64,000 bases of DNA, from positions 620,001 through 684,000 of the forward strand of contig NZ_CANLYD010000001.1 of assembly GCF_947495315.1 (NCBI RefSeq), in the 5' to 3' direction. Positions 41,831 through 50,635 of this stretch are shown in pieces. This DNA comes from an uncultured Aquimarina sp. GTDB taxonomy: Bacteria; Bacteroidota; Bacteroidia; Flavobacteriales; Flavobacteriaceae. Both the position numbers and the translations under genes were made by a program. The notes below the pieces were generated by a model. That model was not told the DNA's origin. It was given only the letters and a program-made list of their open reading frames with translations, and ran no database searches. Within the stretch, counting starts at the first letter, position 1. The number at the start of each line of letters is the position of its first letter.

Positions 41831-43504
41831 TTACAAATAGTGAACTGCGTCAATATCAAAACCCTCTACAAGATGATCATCCAAAAGAATAATAGTTTTC
41901 TGATCTTTCATACTTTTTAAAAATTGAAGTATTAATTGTTGTGTTTTTGTATTGAGTTCTTTTAAGGGTTCCTCCAGAATTAAAATAGGCTTTTTTGTCA
42001 ATAAAGCTCTGCAATACATCAGTATTTTTTGTTGTCCTGAGGTTAAGTTACATCCCAAGTCACCGATTTTACTTTCTAGCTGTAATTGATTTTGTATTTC
42101 TTCATATAATTGCAGGTGTTCCAATAAGAGTTTCACTTTTTCTTTTGTCCCCTCTTTTCGGTTGTAAACAATAGCTTCATAGACATTTCTACCGTATAGA
42201 GGATAGTCTTTTGATACAATCGCAATATTCTTTCTAATTGCTTTTTCGGTTAGTCCACTGCTACAAAGGTCTCCAAATGCAATACTACCTTTACAAGGAG
42301 ACCTAAGTTTTAATAATAATCTGATGAAAGTGGATTTTCCTGTTCCGGACTTACCTTGTAGAAGTATAGTACTTTTTGGAGTAATGCTTAGATTAAAATC
42401 TTTAAGTACAGGTGTAGAAATATTGGGGTAGCTAAAGTTAATATCTCTAAAGATAATTTTTTCCTGATCAAGGATTACATTCTCAAATGGTAATTGATTT
42501 TCTTTTGGTAAGCTAAAAATGGCAATGAGTTTGGAGAATGATATATTTCCTAATTTCCATACAATACTTACTCTTAGGCTTCGCCTTAATACAGGTAATA
42601 TAGATATGATTAATAATATCAATACAAGTAAAGAAGATCCTCCTAAAGACGTATCTGGGTTTTTTGATGAAATGAATACATATAGCATGATGATTCCGAG
42701 CATACCATACGTAATAGCAGGAATAATAGCTTGTAATAGGGAAACAACTCTTGCATAGCGTTTTCCTATATCATAAAGAATCTTTGATCGTTTTAGATAT
42801 CGTTTTTCTTCTGGCTGATATTTGTTAAATGCTTTTAACGATAAGATTCCACGTAAACGTGTATTAACAAAGCTTAGCATTCCAGAACGACTATTTCTTC
42901 TGTCCAGAGAGACTTTATACAAAGCCTTGTTGATTATCCAGAGTACTGTAGAAGAAATAAAAATGCACGTCGTAATTATCAATGCCAAATAAACATCAAA
43001 ACATCCTATAACAAGAATAACAATACCTAGTAAGAAGACGTCTTGCAAAAATCGTATCAATCCGTTTTTCATATAGTTTTGGATACTTTTAAGATCTCCA
43101 CTATAACGCAGCAAGTATTTTCCAATACCTTTGTTATCATATACTTCCATAGCAACTTGTAACTGATTTCGAAAAAGTTGTTCTCTCAATTGTTTACTAA
43201 AACCTTCTCCTATAAGCGAGATACCGTAACGGTTTAGGTACTCAAAAAGTAATCGCAGTAGCACTAATGAGAAGAAAAAGATAAGAAAGGATGTAAAATC
43301 CGGAGCATTCATAAATGGAATAAACTTAAATGCGGCTAATCTATGAGAAGAAAAGCCAAAGCTAAGCTCATAGAATTTACCAATACTTATCGGGATCATA
43401 ATGGTAAGTAAATTATAACAAAGACCTGCAAAAAAAGTAAAAGCCACTAGTGTAAGATGCTTACGAGTAAATCTATTGATGATATTCCATTTATTGAGTA
43501 ACAT
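41831..43504 (-). CDS. ABC exporter (fused permease-ATPase) with degenerate ATPase motifs
   Basis: 557 residues: an N-terminal six-helix exporter membrane domain (residues about 15-310) and a C-terminal ATPase. Walker A is intact (GKSGTGKST), but the signature is LTSGQQ in place of LSGGQ, the Walker B acidic is ILILEEP (Glu for Asp), and the D-loop is ELN. These point to slow or altered hydrolysis. It is the last gene of the DUF2490 operon (47442 to 41831). The substrate could be a peptide or lipid related to that operon, which is inference. Start at ATG 43504, 128 bp downstream of the previous gene. Confidence 0.88.
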   Translation of the reverse strand: MLLNKWNIINRFTRKHLTLVAFTFFAGLCYNLLTIMIPISIGKFYELSFGFSSHRLAAFKFIPFMNAPDFTSFLIFFFSLVLLRLLFEYLNRYGISLIGEGFSKQLREQLFRNQLQVAMEVYDNKGIGKYLLRYSGDLKSIQNYMKNGLIRFLQDVFLLGIVILVIGCFDVYLALIITTCIFISSTVLWIINKALYKVSLDRRNSRSGMLSFVNTRLRGILSLKAFNKYQPEEKRYLKRSKILYDIGKRYARVVSLLQAIIPAITYGMLGIIMLYVFISSKNPDTSLGGSSLLVLILLIISILPVLRRSLRVSIVWKLGNISFSKLIAIFSLPKENQLPFENVILDQEKIIFRDINFSYPNISTPVLKDFNLSITPKSTILLQGKSGTGKSTFIRLLLKLRSPCKGSIAFGDLCSSGLTEKAIRKNIAIVSKDYPLYGRNVYEAIVYNRKEGTKEKVKLLLEHLQLYEEIQNQLQLESKIGDLGCNLTSGQQKILMYCRALLTKKPILILEEPLKELNTKTQQLILQFLKSMKDQKTIILLDDHLVEGFDIDAVHYL

Positions 43505-43632
43505 ACTATTATTTTAGTAAGAAGTTTGTTGGGTTATTAAAATAACGTTGGTACCATCCTTAACCCTTCTCTTTTTAGGAGAAGGACTTTTGGATGGACT
43601 AGGAATGGGGGTAACAAATCGTATTAATAAGA

Positions 43633-44979
43633 TTAAAAATAAGGATCGTCTAAAAAGCGAACTCTTTGATCGGCATTCAGGAGACCGCATTGTTGCTGCT
43701 TTCCAAACCAATTATATCGGTTAGCAGCTATAAAATCATATATACGATCTCTGAACACCTTGGGGGTTATCAACCACCAATGTCCTAAATACCAGGGATA
43801 CTTGAGATTTCTACAGATCCGCAGAACAGCATCACTCTTTTGATAGATAATTCCATCTTCTATAAGTACAATAGAGGAAAGATCTTGAGATATGTGACTA
43901 TCAGCTAATAAGCTCTCTGCAGTTTCGGATTGTAATGAAGCAAAATGATAGTGTTGGTTTTTTTCTCTTTTTAGAATAAATTGTATCCAACCATTACATA
44001 AATTACATACTCCATCAAAAAGAATTATGGATCCGGAAGTTGTCTTAAGGTGGTCTTTCTTAGAAAAAGCGACTGCCAGCTTTTTTTTCGAAGGGTTCCA
44101 TAATTTCTCAACATCAAAGAATGATAAGAATATCAATCCGGTCATCTGATATCTAAAACTTATTCCCATAATAAAAAAGATACCCCAATGCATCATCCAG
44201 GTCATAAGTGCCCAAGCCATGCCCCATCGTCTTTTTACAAGAGCTAGTGGTGCTCCCAACTCCAGGATAAAGGTAAGTATACCCATTCCCAGAAATAGCC
44301 AGGTATGCTCGAATAAAAAGTCGAATAGGGGAGCAGCTTCAGAACCTAATACTTCTTTGCGTATAGCATCCACCGCAACTTGTGAGCGCATAGCACTTCC
44401 ATTAGCCCATTCTAATGCCAGATCTCCAGCAAGTTTAGCTATTCCGGATAAGAAGTAAGAACCTGCGGTAACTACACAAATTAATTGTATGGGCCAACCA
44501 TATTGCCAATGCACTTTAGGTGGTTTATAACCTTTTTTTGCTTTTTTAAAAGCATCCCAGGACCAGGCATCAGCAGAGGCTACTAATCCCAGTATGACCA
44601 TATGCAAAATAAGAGCATTACGGTTATGATAGACCATAGACCAACTATTACGATAGGTGAAGTACAATAATATGATGATTGCAAATGCAGGACCGGTAAA
44701 TTTAAACTTCCAACCGATGATGTAGGCTATATTTAAGAAAATGACGCCAATAGTTATCCACCAAAATACAGTCGAAGGTACCGGTTGATCCATCCAACTT
44801 AGTAGTCCTATTGGATCATAAGCATCTACATTTTTAATCATCTTTTGGAGCATGTTAAAACGCGAAAGCAAATACCATAAGCTAAATAAACCTGTAGCAA
44901 TACGAAGTAAGGCTAATCGCTGCGGAGTCACTTTCATAAACCAGTGATCTCGTATCATTTTTAAATAAGTATTCATCAT
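43633..44979 (-). CDS. HTTM-domain membrane protein fused to DCC thiol-disulphide domain
   Basis: 448 residues. The N-terminal ~300 residues carry six to eight membrane spans with HTTM features (RIATGLFSLWYLLSRF; YRNSWSMVYHNRNALILHM). HTTM is the domain shared with vitamin K-dependent gamma-carboxylases. The C-terminal part is a DCC/DUF393 domain: ILFDGVCNLCNGWIQF (with the Cys pair), FASLQSETA, and a C-terminal WFGKQQQCGLL. A redox or modification role at the inner membrane is likely. The preceding small protein overlaps its start by 4 bp (44976-44979), indicating translational coupling. Confidence 0.88.
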   Translation of the reverse strand: MMNTYLKMIRDHWFMKVTPQRLALLRIATGLFSLWYLLSRFNMLQKMIKNVDAYDPIGLLSWMDQPVPSTVFWWITIGVIFLNIAYIIGWKFKFTGPAFAIIILLYFTYRNSWSMVYHNRNALILHMVILGLVASADAWSWDAFKKAKKGYKPPKVHWQYGWPIQLICVVTAGSYFLSGIAKLAGDLALEWANGSAMRSQVAVDAIRKEVLGSEAAPLFDFLFEHTWLFLGMGILTFILELGAPLALVKRRWGMAWALMTWMMHWGIFFIMGISFRYQMTGLIFLSFFDVEKLWNPSKKKLAVAFSKKDHLKTTSGSIILFDGVCNLCNGWIQFILKREKNQHYHFASLQSETAESLLADSHISQDLSSIVLIEDGIIYQKSDAVLRICRNLKYPWYLGHWWLITPKVFRDRIYDFIAANRYNWFGKQQQCGLLNADQRVRFLDDPYF

Positions 44980-45434
44980 TTTTTAATTTTATGAAAGGCT
45001 ACTTTTCTTTCATGAACAGGGAGTGTGTCTTGTTTTAGAAAATAATTCTCTAAATGATAATATCCTTTGACCAATTCTATTCGGACTAATTCAGAATAAG
45101 GATATTCTTTCTTGTTGGCGATTCGTTTAGCTACTTCTTGAGTATATGCTTCGGCCTTGTCCGATCGTGCAGCTTTTTTTATTTGCCTGCGTACTTGATT
45201 AAAACCACCTGTACCTGCTAGTTTGTATGAAATCCTGTATCTGTTTTGAGCGGTATCATATCCAACAAAATAATACATGCCATAGGTAGCCTGTCTTTTC
45301 TTAGAAAACATAGGATAATAGGATAATGGAAAGTTATCTTTTGGTTTACTCGCCCAGTTTTCTATTACAGGAGATAAAACCAATAGGATAACCAATACGC
45401 TTGCCAATGCGGCTTGATTCTGTGAATATTGCAT
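44976..45434 (-). CDS. Small membrane-anchored protein, partner of HTTM-DCC
   Basis: 152 residues. One N-terminal membrane span (AALASVLVILLVLSPVIENW) is followed by a soluble, basic part with the phrase FPLSYYPMFSKKRQATYGMY. Proteins of this size with a 'YPMFS' motif are often encoded beside HTTM genes, and here the two genes overlap by 4 bp. I cannot assign a function. It is part of the sigma-controlled operon and lies 41 bp after the P-loop gene. Confidence 0.78.
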   Translation of the reverse strand: MQYSQNQAALASVLVILLVLSPVIENWASKPKDNFPLSYYPMFSKKRQATYGMYYFVGYDTAQNRYRISYKLAGTGGFNQVRRQIKKAARSDKAEAYTQEVAKRIANKKEYPYSELVRIELVKGYYHLENYFLKQDTLPVHERKVAFHKIKK

Positions 45435-45475
45435 AACGAAAGTTTTTTAATGGACATTGTATCCACGAGTTTATT

Positions 45476-46519
45476 TTACACTGCAACATTCACATTTTGT
45501 GAAAGTAGATCAATTAAGAGGTCAGATTCTAGTAATTTGTCCAATGTAAGTATTGGAATTGAAGATTGACTTTCGACTTCGGCTACTAGAAGTGGACTGC
45601 CAGTAAACAAACCGGCTAATGCAAACAGACGATCACCAAAAATCGGAGATAGTAATTGTACGCCGCTATTTACGGCAAGGCTATCACAACAAGATAAAAT
45701 AACGTGATCAATAGTTTCTGTGAATAATGAATGATTTAAGAGTGCTCGTGTTTCTTGCTGGTATAATCCGTCTGCAACTTCTATAATTACATAATCTGGC
45801 TGGGCAGCTGCTACTTCGGATAATAATCCTTCATATAAATCCATAATGGTATCTGTAGCGCAGAGATAGGTAGAAGGAAAACCAAATTCAGAAAAATCGC
45901 TAACTACATCAGCTCCGCAATCATATGCCAGCATTCTGTCTTTATTAAAAACAGTTCCTGTAAGTTTAATATAAGCTACTTGATATCCAGATGTTTTTAA
46001 GCCTCTGCATAAGTAAGCGGCGGTAGTAGTTTTACCACTATCCATACTAGAACCTATTGATAAAATGGTTTTGAAATTTCTTGTTTTTTTTGAATCAAAT
46101 TTTACAGGTCTTCTATGATAATACGTGGTATTAATAACATTACCTTGTTTTCCAGTTACGTATCCAACTAATTTTAGTTTAGTAGGACCTTTTAGTTCTA
46201 GTTTGTAAAACATAGATACGACTGTACCAGCTACGCCACCTTTACCAATTAGATCATACTCTTGCTGGAATTTTTCTGGTACATATCCTTCAAATTGATT
46301 ACTGGCATAACGATTACCAAATGCTAACATTACTTTATCTCCAGGGAATATATAGCTGTTTCTACCCTCAAAATCCTGAATGGCATTCAAGGAACCAATA
46401 TGTATTACCTCAAATATAGCTACATCTCCGGCTATAGGTTGATGGTTTTGGATCATTGTTTGGTCAATCTTATAATTGACTACATTTTTACAGATATTAG
46501 ATTTCTTAATGGTTTTCAT
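45476..46519 (-). CDS. P-loop NTPase of unknown function (dethiobiotin synthetase/MobB-like fold)
   Basis: 347 residues. The C-terminal half has a P-loop (ILSIGSSMDSGKTTTAAYL), followed by ADVVSDFSEFGFPSTYL and DYVIIEVADGLYQQE, matching the SIMIBI-type kinases and DUF1611-like proteins. The N-terminal ~130 residues are a beta-rich domain without a clear match. It may bind ATP or GTP to activate a substrate. The start could be ATG 46519 or an internal Met (residue 22, MIQNHQPIAGDV); I use the longer. The gene is second in the DUF2490 operon. Confidence 0.78.
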   Translation of the reverse strand: MKTIKKSNICKNVVNYKIDQTMIQNHQPIAGDVAIFEVIHIGSLNAIQDFEGRNSYIFPGDKVMLAFGNRYASNQFEGYVPEKFQQEYDLIGKGGVAGTVVSMFYKLELKGPTKLKLVGYVTGKQGNVINTTYYHRRPVKFDSKKTRNFKTILSIGSSMDSGKTTTAAYLCRGLKTSGYQVAYIKLTGTVFNKDRMLAYDCGADVVSDFSEFGFPSTYLCATDTIMDLYEGLLSEVAAAQPDYVIIEVADGLYQQETRALLNHSLFTETIDHVILSCCDSLAVNSGVQLLSPIFGDRLFALAGLFTGSPLLVAEVESQSSIPILTLDKLLESDLLIDLLSQNVNVAV

Positions 46520-46587
46520 AATATGAGATATTGGTTAAAAATTAAATATTGATTCTAGTTTGATATTGTTTATACTGAATGATCAGT

Positions 46588-47442
46588 TTAATAGGTTTTA
46601 GCATCTGTGATCTGCACTATGGGCAAAGTAGTTTTAGAAGTGTTACTTCCTATGGATCTTGATCGAGGTGATTTTTGTCTTAAATCCAATTGATAAGAAA
46701 ACCTGAACATCAAGACAGAAAAATTGTTAAACTCTCTACGAACTCTTCCGTTTCTTGGATCTACTACATTTATTTCACGATACTTACTACCTATATTAAA
46801 TTCCGTTTGCCTCATATAACTTATACTGGCATTTGCTCTCCTAAAAGGCCTAAAACGTACTCCTAACGTGACTCTATGAGCGTGCAAACCATCAGGAGAT
46901 TGTTTCACTACTTTATCTCCCAATTCATCTCGATATTGTAATGGTCTCCCAGAAAGATAATAATGAACTTCATTGGTTATAAAAGGAGTGGTTTTAAGAG
47001 GTAGTAATCCCCAGTTACCTGCGTGAATTCGAAGTCCATAACGAATACGATATTCAAACTTGCTTCGTTCAGGAAAATGCCATTCTGCCCTCAGATTATT
47101 TGCAAAACGTATCTTACCTAATCTTGTATTTAATCTGAAACGACCAGTGATTCGATTTCTTGCTTCCTGATCCGGATCTGAAGGATCTGACGACCTAAGA
47201 TATCCTGTACCAAAACTCATCCTCTTGTTCATTCTATACGTAACATTCACGCTATTTTGCATCGAGGATAATTCAAAAGGTTCCTGACTGAACAATAATA
47301 ATTGACCTGCAGTTAATCTCCATTTTTTGGTCAGTTTGGCTTGCGCACTATAACCTGTCCATAATTTAAGATCTTCTTGAGCTATTGCGATATTAGCAAA
47401 CAAGCATAGAAGTAATACATTTGTTATTTGTGGTTTAGTCAC
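46588..47442 (-). CDS. DUF2490 outer-membrane-type protein
   Basis: 284 residues. A signal peptide (MTKPQITNVLLLCLFANIAIAQ) precedes beta-strand-rich sequence (LKLWTGYSAQAKLTKKWRL; MSFGTGYLRSSD; LRAEWHFPERSKFEYRIRYGL; FRFSYQLDLRQ) typical of DUF2490, a predicted outer-membrane beta-barrel family. It is the first gene of the five-gene minus-strand operon that ends with the ABC exporter. The sigma-type promoter at 47488-47523 lies 49 bp upstream of its start. Confidence 0.85.
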   Translation of the reverse strand: MTKPQITNVLLLCLFANIAIAQEDLKLWTGYSAQAKLTKKWRLTAGQLLLFSQEPFELSSMQNSVNVTYRMNKRMSFGTGYLRSSDPSDPDQEARNRITGRFRLNTRLGKIRFANNLRAEWHFPERSKFEYRIRYGLRIHAGNWGLLPLKTTPFITNEVHYYLSGRPLQYRDELGDKVVKQSPDGLHAHRVTLGVRFRPFRRANASISYMRQTEFNIGSKYREINVVDPRNGRVRREFNNFSVLMFRFSYQLDLRQKSPRSRSIGSNTSKTTLPIVQITDAKTY

Positions 47443-47487
47443 TGTTATAAATTCTTATGAGTTAGTACTTTTACTTTGTTAGTATTG

Positions 47488-47523
47488 TTACCTGTATAAG
47501 AAAGAAAAAGGAATAGTGTGACA
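47488..47523 (-). promoter_or_regulatory. Predicted ECF-sigma promoter of the DUF2490 operon
   Basis: On the minus strand: TGTCAC (47523-47518), 18 bp, then TTATACAGGTAA (47499-47488). The same two blocks at the same spacing stand upstream of the sigma-factor gene (53793-53758). A transcript would begin about 40 bp before the DUF2490 ATG. Confidence 0.75.
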
Positions 47524-47606
47524 AGCTTTTTCAGCTTTTTTTAAAAAGTTAAAAGAGGAGAGGCATCAGAGAAATGTAATGGGAATTTATGTATGTCTGA
47601 GTTACT

Positions 47607-50453
47607 TTATTCCTTATAAACTGATTTAGAATAACGTAGTAGAAAAAAGAAGAGTAATGCTATTCCTAATAGTACGATCCAAACTAAAAGATTTGTAGGC
47701 TCTTTATGTTGATCGATCTCACCCAATAATATAAAATTAGCCCAGTAGTATGGATGTCTTTTATTTGGTTCTGTTTTGGAAAGATAATCTAATTTAGATC
47801 TATGTAAAGCCAAGTCGGTAGGTTGTCCTTCATGTACGTTTTCTAAGAATGAAGTGGTAATTGACATAGAACTGGTTTCAGAAGCATTCCATAGACTGGA
47901 CAGAATATTATGTGCTCCACCTAACAGAAATGATTTACTTATTCCCTGAACGCCTTCTCCGTTATATATTTTACCACTAGCAGAATGACATGAACTTAAT
48001 AGTACCAGGTTTGCTTTTAATCGATTTCCATATAGATCCTGAGAAGAAAGTATAAACTTCTCCTGATGATCATCAAAAATGACACAGGACCTGCCGGGAT
48101 CATCCGTATCTAACAAGCCGTGCAAAGAAAGGTGGATAATATCTGCATCAGCACTATATTTTAGAAAATTTTCTAGAGAAGCATCATTATCTATAAATGT
48201 TTTTCCGTCAAAAATAGCACCACCTCGTTTTATTTCTTCTTGTGATAATGCAAGTTGCATTAGATTTTCGTTTCCGAAAAAACGTTTCCGTGTCTTTAGT
48301 TTTTTATTAAGGTCATGACTATACTTAGTCCCAAAACCTATATAATTATATGAGTGTTCACCGTGCTGTTCACGAAATAATAATGCTATGGAGTAGGAGT
48401 AAGAGATACTATAATCCTGGATTAAATATTTTTGAGGATTCTTATCTGGATCCATCAAAGCTTCAAAAGATAGCTTATGCAATTGCCCATCAGGAATAAT
48501 ACAAATACGTTTTATATTCTTAGCTATTTTTTTTAAACCTTTTTGAATGCATCGTTCAAATATGAGGTTAGAAAGTTTTTGAGACACTTCTAATTTGGGA
48601 TCATGGCATTGCCCTATAAAATCATCCAAAGCTTTTTTGATGACGGAGTCATAAGGTGTGCTAATAGAAAAAAAATCGTCATTAGTAAGCCAGAAGCTGT
48701 ATATGGTGTTTTCTGAAATAAAATATTCTATCACTGCCATATCTTTTGGTAAACTTTTCCTAGCCTCTTTTAGTTTAGGAGGAAGAATGAATGCATATTT
48801 TTCTTTGAAATAATCAGGTTCTTTTTGCTCTATTTCTTTCAAATAAATATCTAATGCGTATTGCGCTTTGGTGTATGTGTTAAGTAAGGAATCCTGATTG
48901 CGTGTGGCTTCAGTAAGTAATGCTTGTTGAGCATGCATCTCCTCACGAAGGGCTTTTTCCCGACTTAGAACTTCTTCAGATACATTGGATTTAAAGGCAT
49001 CAACCTGATTTAACTCATACTGAAGTACGATGGCTTTTGTTTTTGAGGAAAAGTAATAGGCTTCTTCCAGATAATAGGAGTCGTTAGTAATCTGGTATAA
49101 TTTTAAAGCATCCTCGACAGCTTTGCCATAGTGTTCGAATTTTAGATTTAAAAAATCTAGTTTAGATTGTTCAAATTGAAAAGAAACTAGGCTTCTATTA
49201 ATTACAGAATCTATTTTATGTTGTGTGCTAAGTGCTTTTTTAAGAAAGCTAATGTCTTTAGATGTATTATATTGAGTTTTAAATATTCTTGCTTTTAACT
49301 CTATCAAGCGAATTAAAAATCTATCATCAAGCGCTTTGGATGATTTTATAATAGGTAAATGATTATTGTCAAAACTTCCTGTTGGTACTAGTATGTTAAA
49401 TGCTTTATCCAATTGATTATTTGCACTTACGATATCACCTTTTCTAATGAGAATATCACTGAGATTTTCATAAGCCAAAGCCATTTGTTGCTGTCTTTCT
49501 CCTTTTGAATAAAGTACTTTTCTTATTTCGATAACCTTATTCATATGTGTTTCGGCGAGGTTAAACCTTTTTTCCTCTGCCTTTATCATTGCCATTAATT
49601 CTAAAGCAATAGAATAATTAAAAGGTTCGGTTTCTACATTTAATAAGGTTAATGCCTTTTGAGACATTTGTAGTGCAGTTGCATATTCTCTAAGACCTAA
49701 ATAGGTCGTTCCTGCATTTAGATATACCATTGCCAAATTGTTTTGGGGGATTTCTTTTGGAAAAGAATTATAAATAGAAAGGGTATTTTTAATATATTCT
49801 TTGGATTTAAAGTATTCCTTAAAATTATTATTCATAACAATAAGGTTATTTAAAGCATCAAATTCTTTAAGTTTATTGCCACCCTGTTTTTGATATAGAT
49901 TTATAGCATTTTTATAATATAATTCTGCTCGAAAAGCATCATTAAGTTCTTTATAAAACCTGCCAATCCCGTGATATTTTCTTGCTAATTTATTGCTAGG
50001 ATAAGCAGTATCATTTTCAAAAATATTTAAAGCTTGATCTATATATATTTTGGCAGATTCCAAGTTGTTGAGATATTGGTAAGAAATCCCAATATTATAA
50101 ATAGTATTAGCTCTTTCGGAAGCTGGTACTTTTGGGCAATCTTCCCAAGTACGCAATACTTTGTTTTCAAAACATTCAATAGCCTCTGGTTCTCGGTTCA
50201 GTTTATAATAAGATACTCCGATCTTATGCCAAATCTTTCCTTTACGATAACAATCTAGTTTTTGATAGAGAGTTTGTTGCTCTAGTTTTTTAATTAATAA
50301 GAGGTTATCTTCATAAAGGCCTTGCTTGATATTTTGATTGATTTTTTGATAGTATTCATTGAAAAAATCATTGTCATCAGTTACCCCAGCCCAGGATGTA
50401 GAAACAAGTATTAAAAAACATGTGGTAATGACGAGAGTGGGGTTCAAAACCAT
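47607..50453 (-). CDS. Membrane-anchored TPR-CHAT protease
   Basis: 948 residues: signal peptide (about 1-22, ..VSTSWAG), about ten tetratricopeptide-type repeats (residues 60-400), a helical linker, and a C-terminal CHAT domain. The catalytic dyad is His at about residue 778 (IIHLSLHGLLDTDD) and Cys at about 822 (VLLSSCHSASG). A final membrane span (LLVWIVLLGIALLFFFLLRY) with basic tail anchors the protein with TPR and CHAT outside the cytoplasm. CHAT is caspase-related. The gene is fourth in the sigma-S8 locus, with a hairpin terminator upstream that may set its level separately. Confidence 0.9.
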   Translation of the reverse strand: MVLNPTLVITTCFLILVSTSWAGVTDDNDFFNEYYQKINQNIKQGLYEDNLLLIKKLEQQTLYQKLDCYRKGKIWHKIGVSYYKLNREPEAIECFENKVLRTWEDCPKVPASERANTIYNIGISYQYLNNLESAKIYIDQALNIFENDTAYPSNKLARKYHGIGRFYKELNDAFRAELYYKNAINLYQKQGGNKLKEFDALNNLIVMNNNFKEYFKSKEYIKNTLSIYNSFPKEIPQNNLAMVYLNAGTTYLGLREYATALQMSQKALTLLNVETEPFNYSIALELMAMIKAEEKRFNLAETHMNKVIEIRKVLYSKGERQQQMALAYENLSDILIRKGDIVSANNQLDKAFNILVPTGSFDNNHLPIIKSSKALDDRFLIRLIELKARIFKTQYNTSKDISFLKKALSTQHKIDSVINRSLVSFQFEQSKLDFLNLKFEHYGKAVEDALKLYQITNDSYYLEEAYYFSSKTKAIVLQYELNQVDAFKSNVSEEVLSREKALREEMHAQQALLTEATRNQDSLLNTYTKAQYALDIYLKEIEQKEPDYFKEKYAFILPPKLKEARKSLPKDMAVIEYFISENTIYSFWLTNDDFFSISTPYDSVIKKALDDFIGQCHDPKLEVSQKLSNLIFERCIQKGLKKIAKNIKRICIIPDGQLHKLSFEALMDPDKNPQKYLIQDYSISYSYSIALLFREQHGEHSYNYIGFGTKYSHDLNKKLKTRKRFFGNENLMQLALSQEEIKRGGAIFDGKTFIDNDASLENFLKYSADADIIHLSLHGLLDTDDPGRSCVIFDDHQEKFILSSQDLYGNRLKANLVLLSSCHSASGKIYNGEGVQGISKSFLLGGAHNILSSLWNASETSSMSITTSFLENVHEGQPTDLALHRSKLDYLSKTEPNKRHPYYWANFILLGEIDQHKEPTNLLVWIVLLGIALLFFFLLRYSKSVYKE

Positions 50454-50569
50454 AAATTAATTATTAAGTATAGATGACGATTGTAAGGATAAGTTACAGA
50501 TTACTAATATAATAAATGTTAAAAGTATAACAATTATATGTGAAATTTTAAATATCTAAAACTTATAAA

Positions 50570-50599
50570 AGGGATATACGGCTTACATCGTATATCCCT
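50570..50599 (-). terminator. Hairpin terminator between S8 and CHAT genes
   Basis: A perfect 11-bp stem (AGGGATATACG and CGTATATCCCT, loop of 8 nt) is followed by TTTTATAAG on the minus strand. It probably reduces transcription from the sigma-S8 part into the CHAT gene. Confidence 0.7.
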
Positions 50600-50635
50600 C
50601 TTATGGGTTAAATATAATTATTTTGTATTTCTGTA

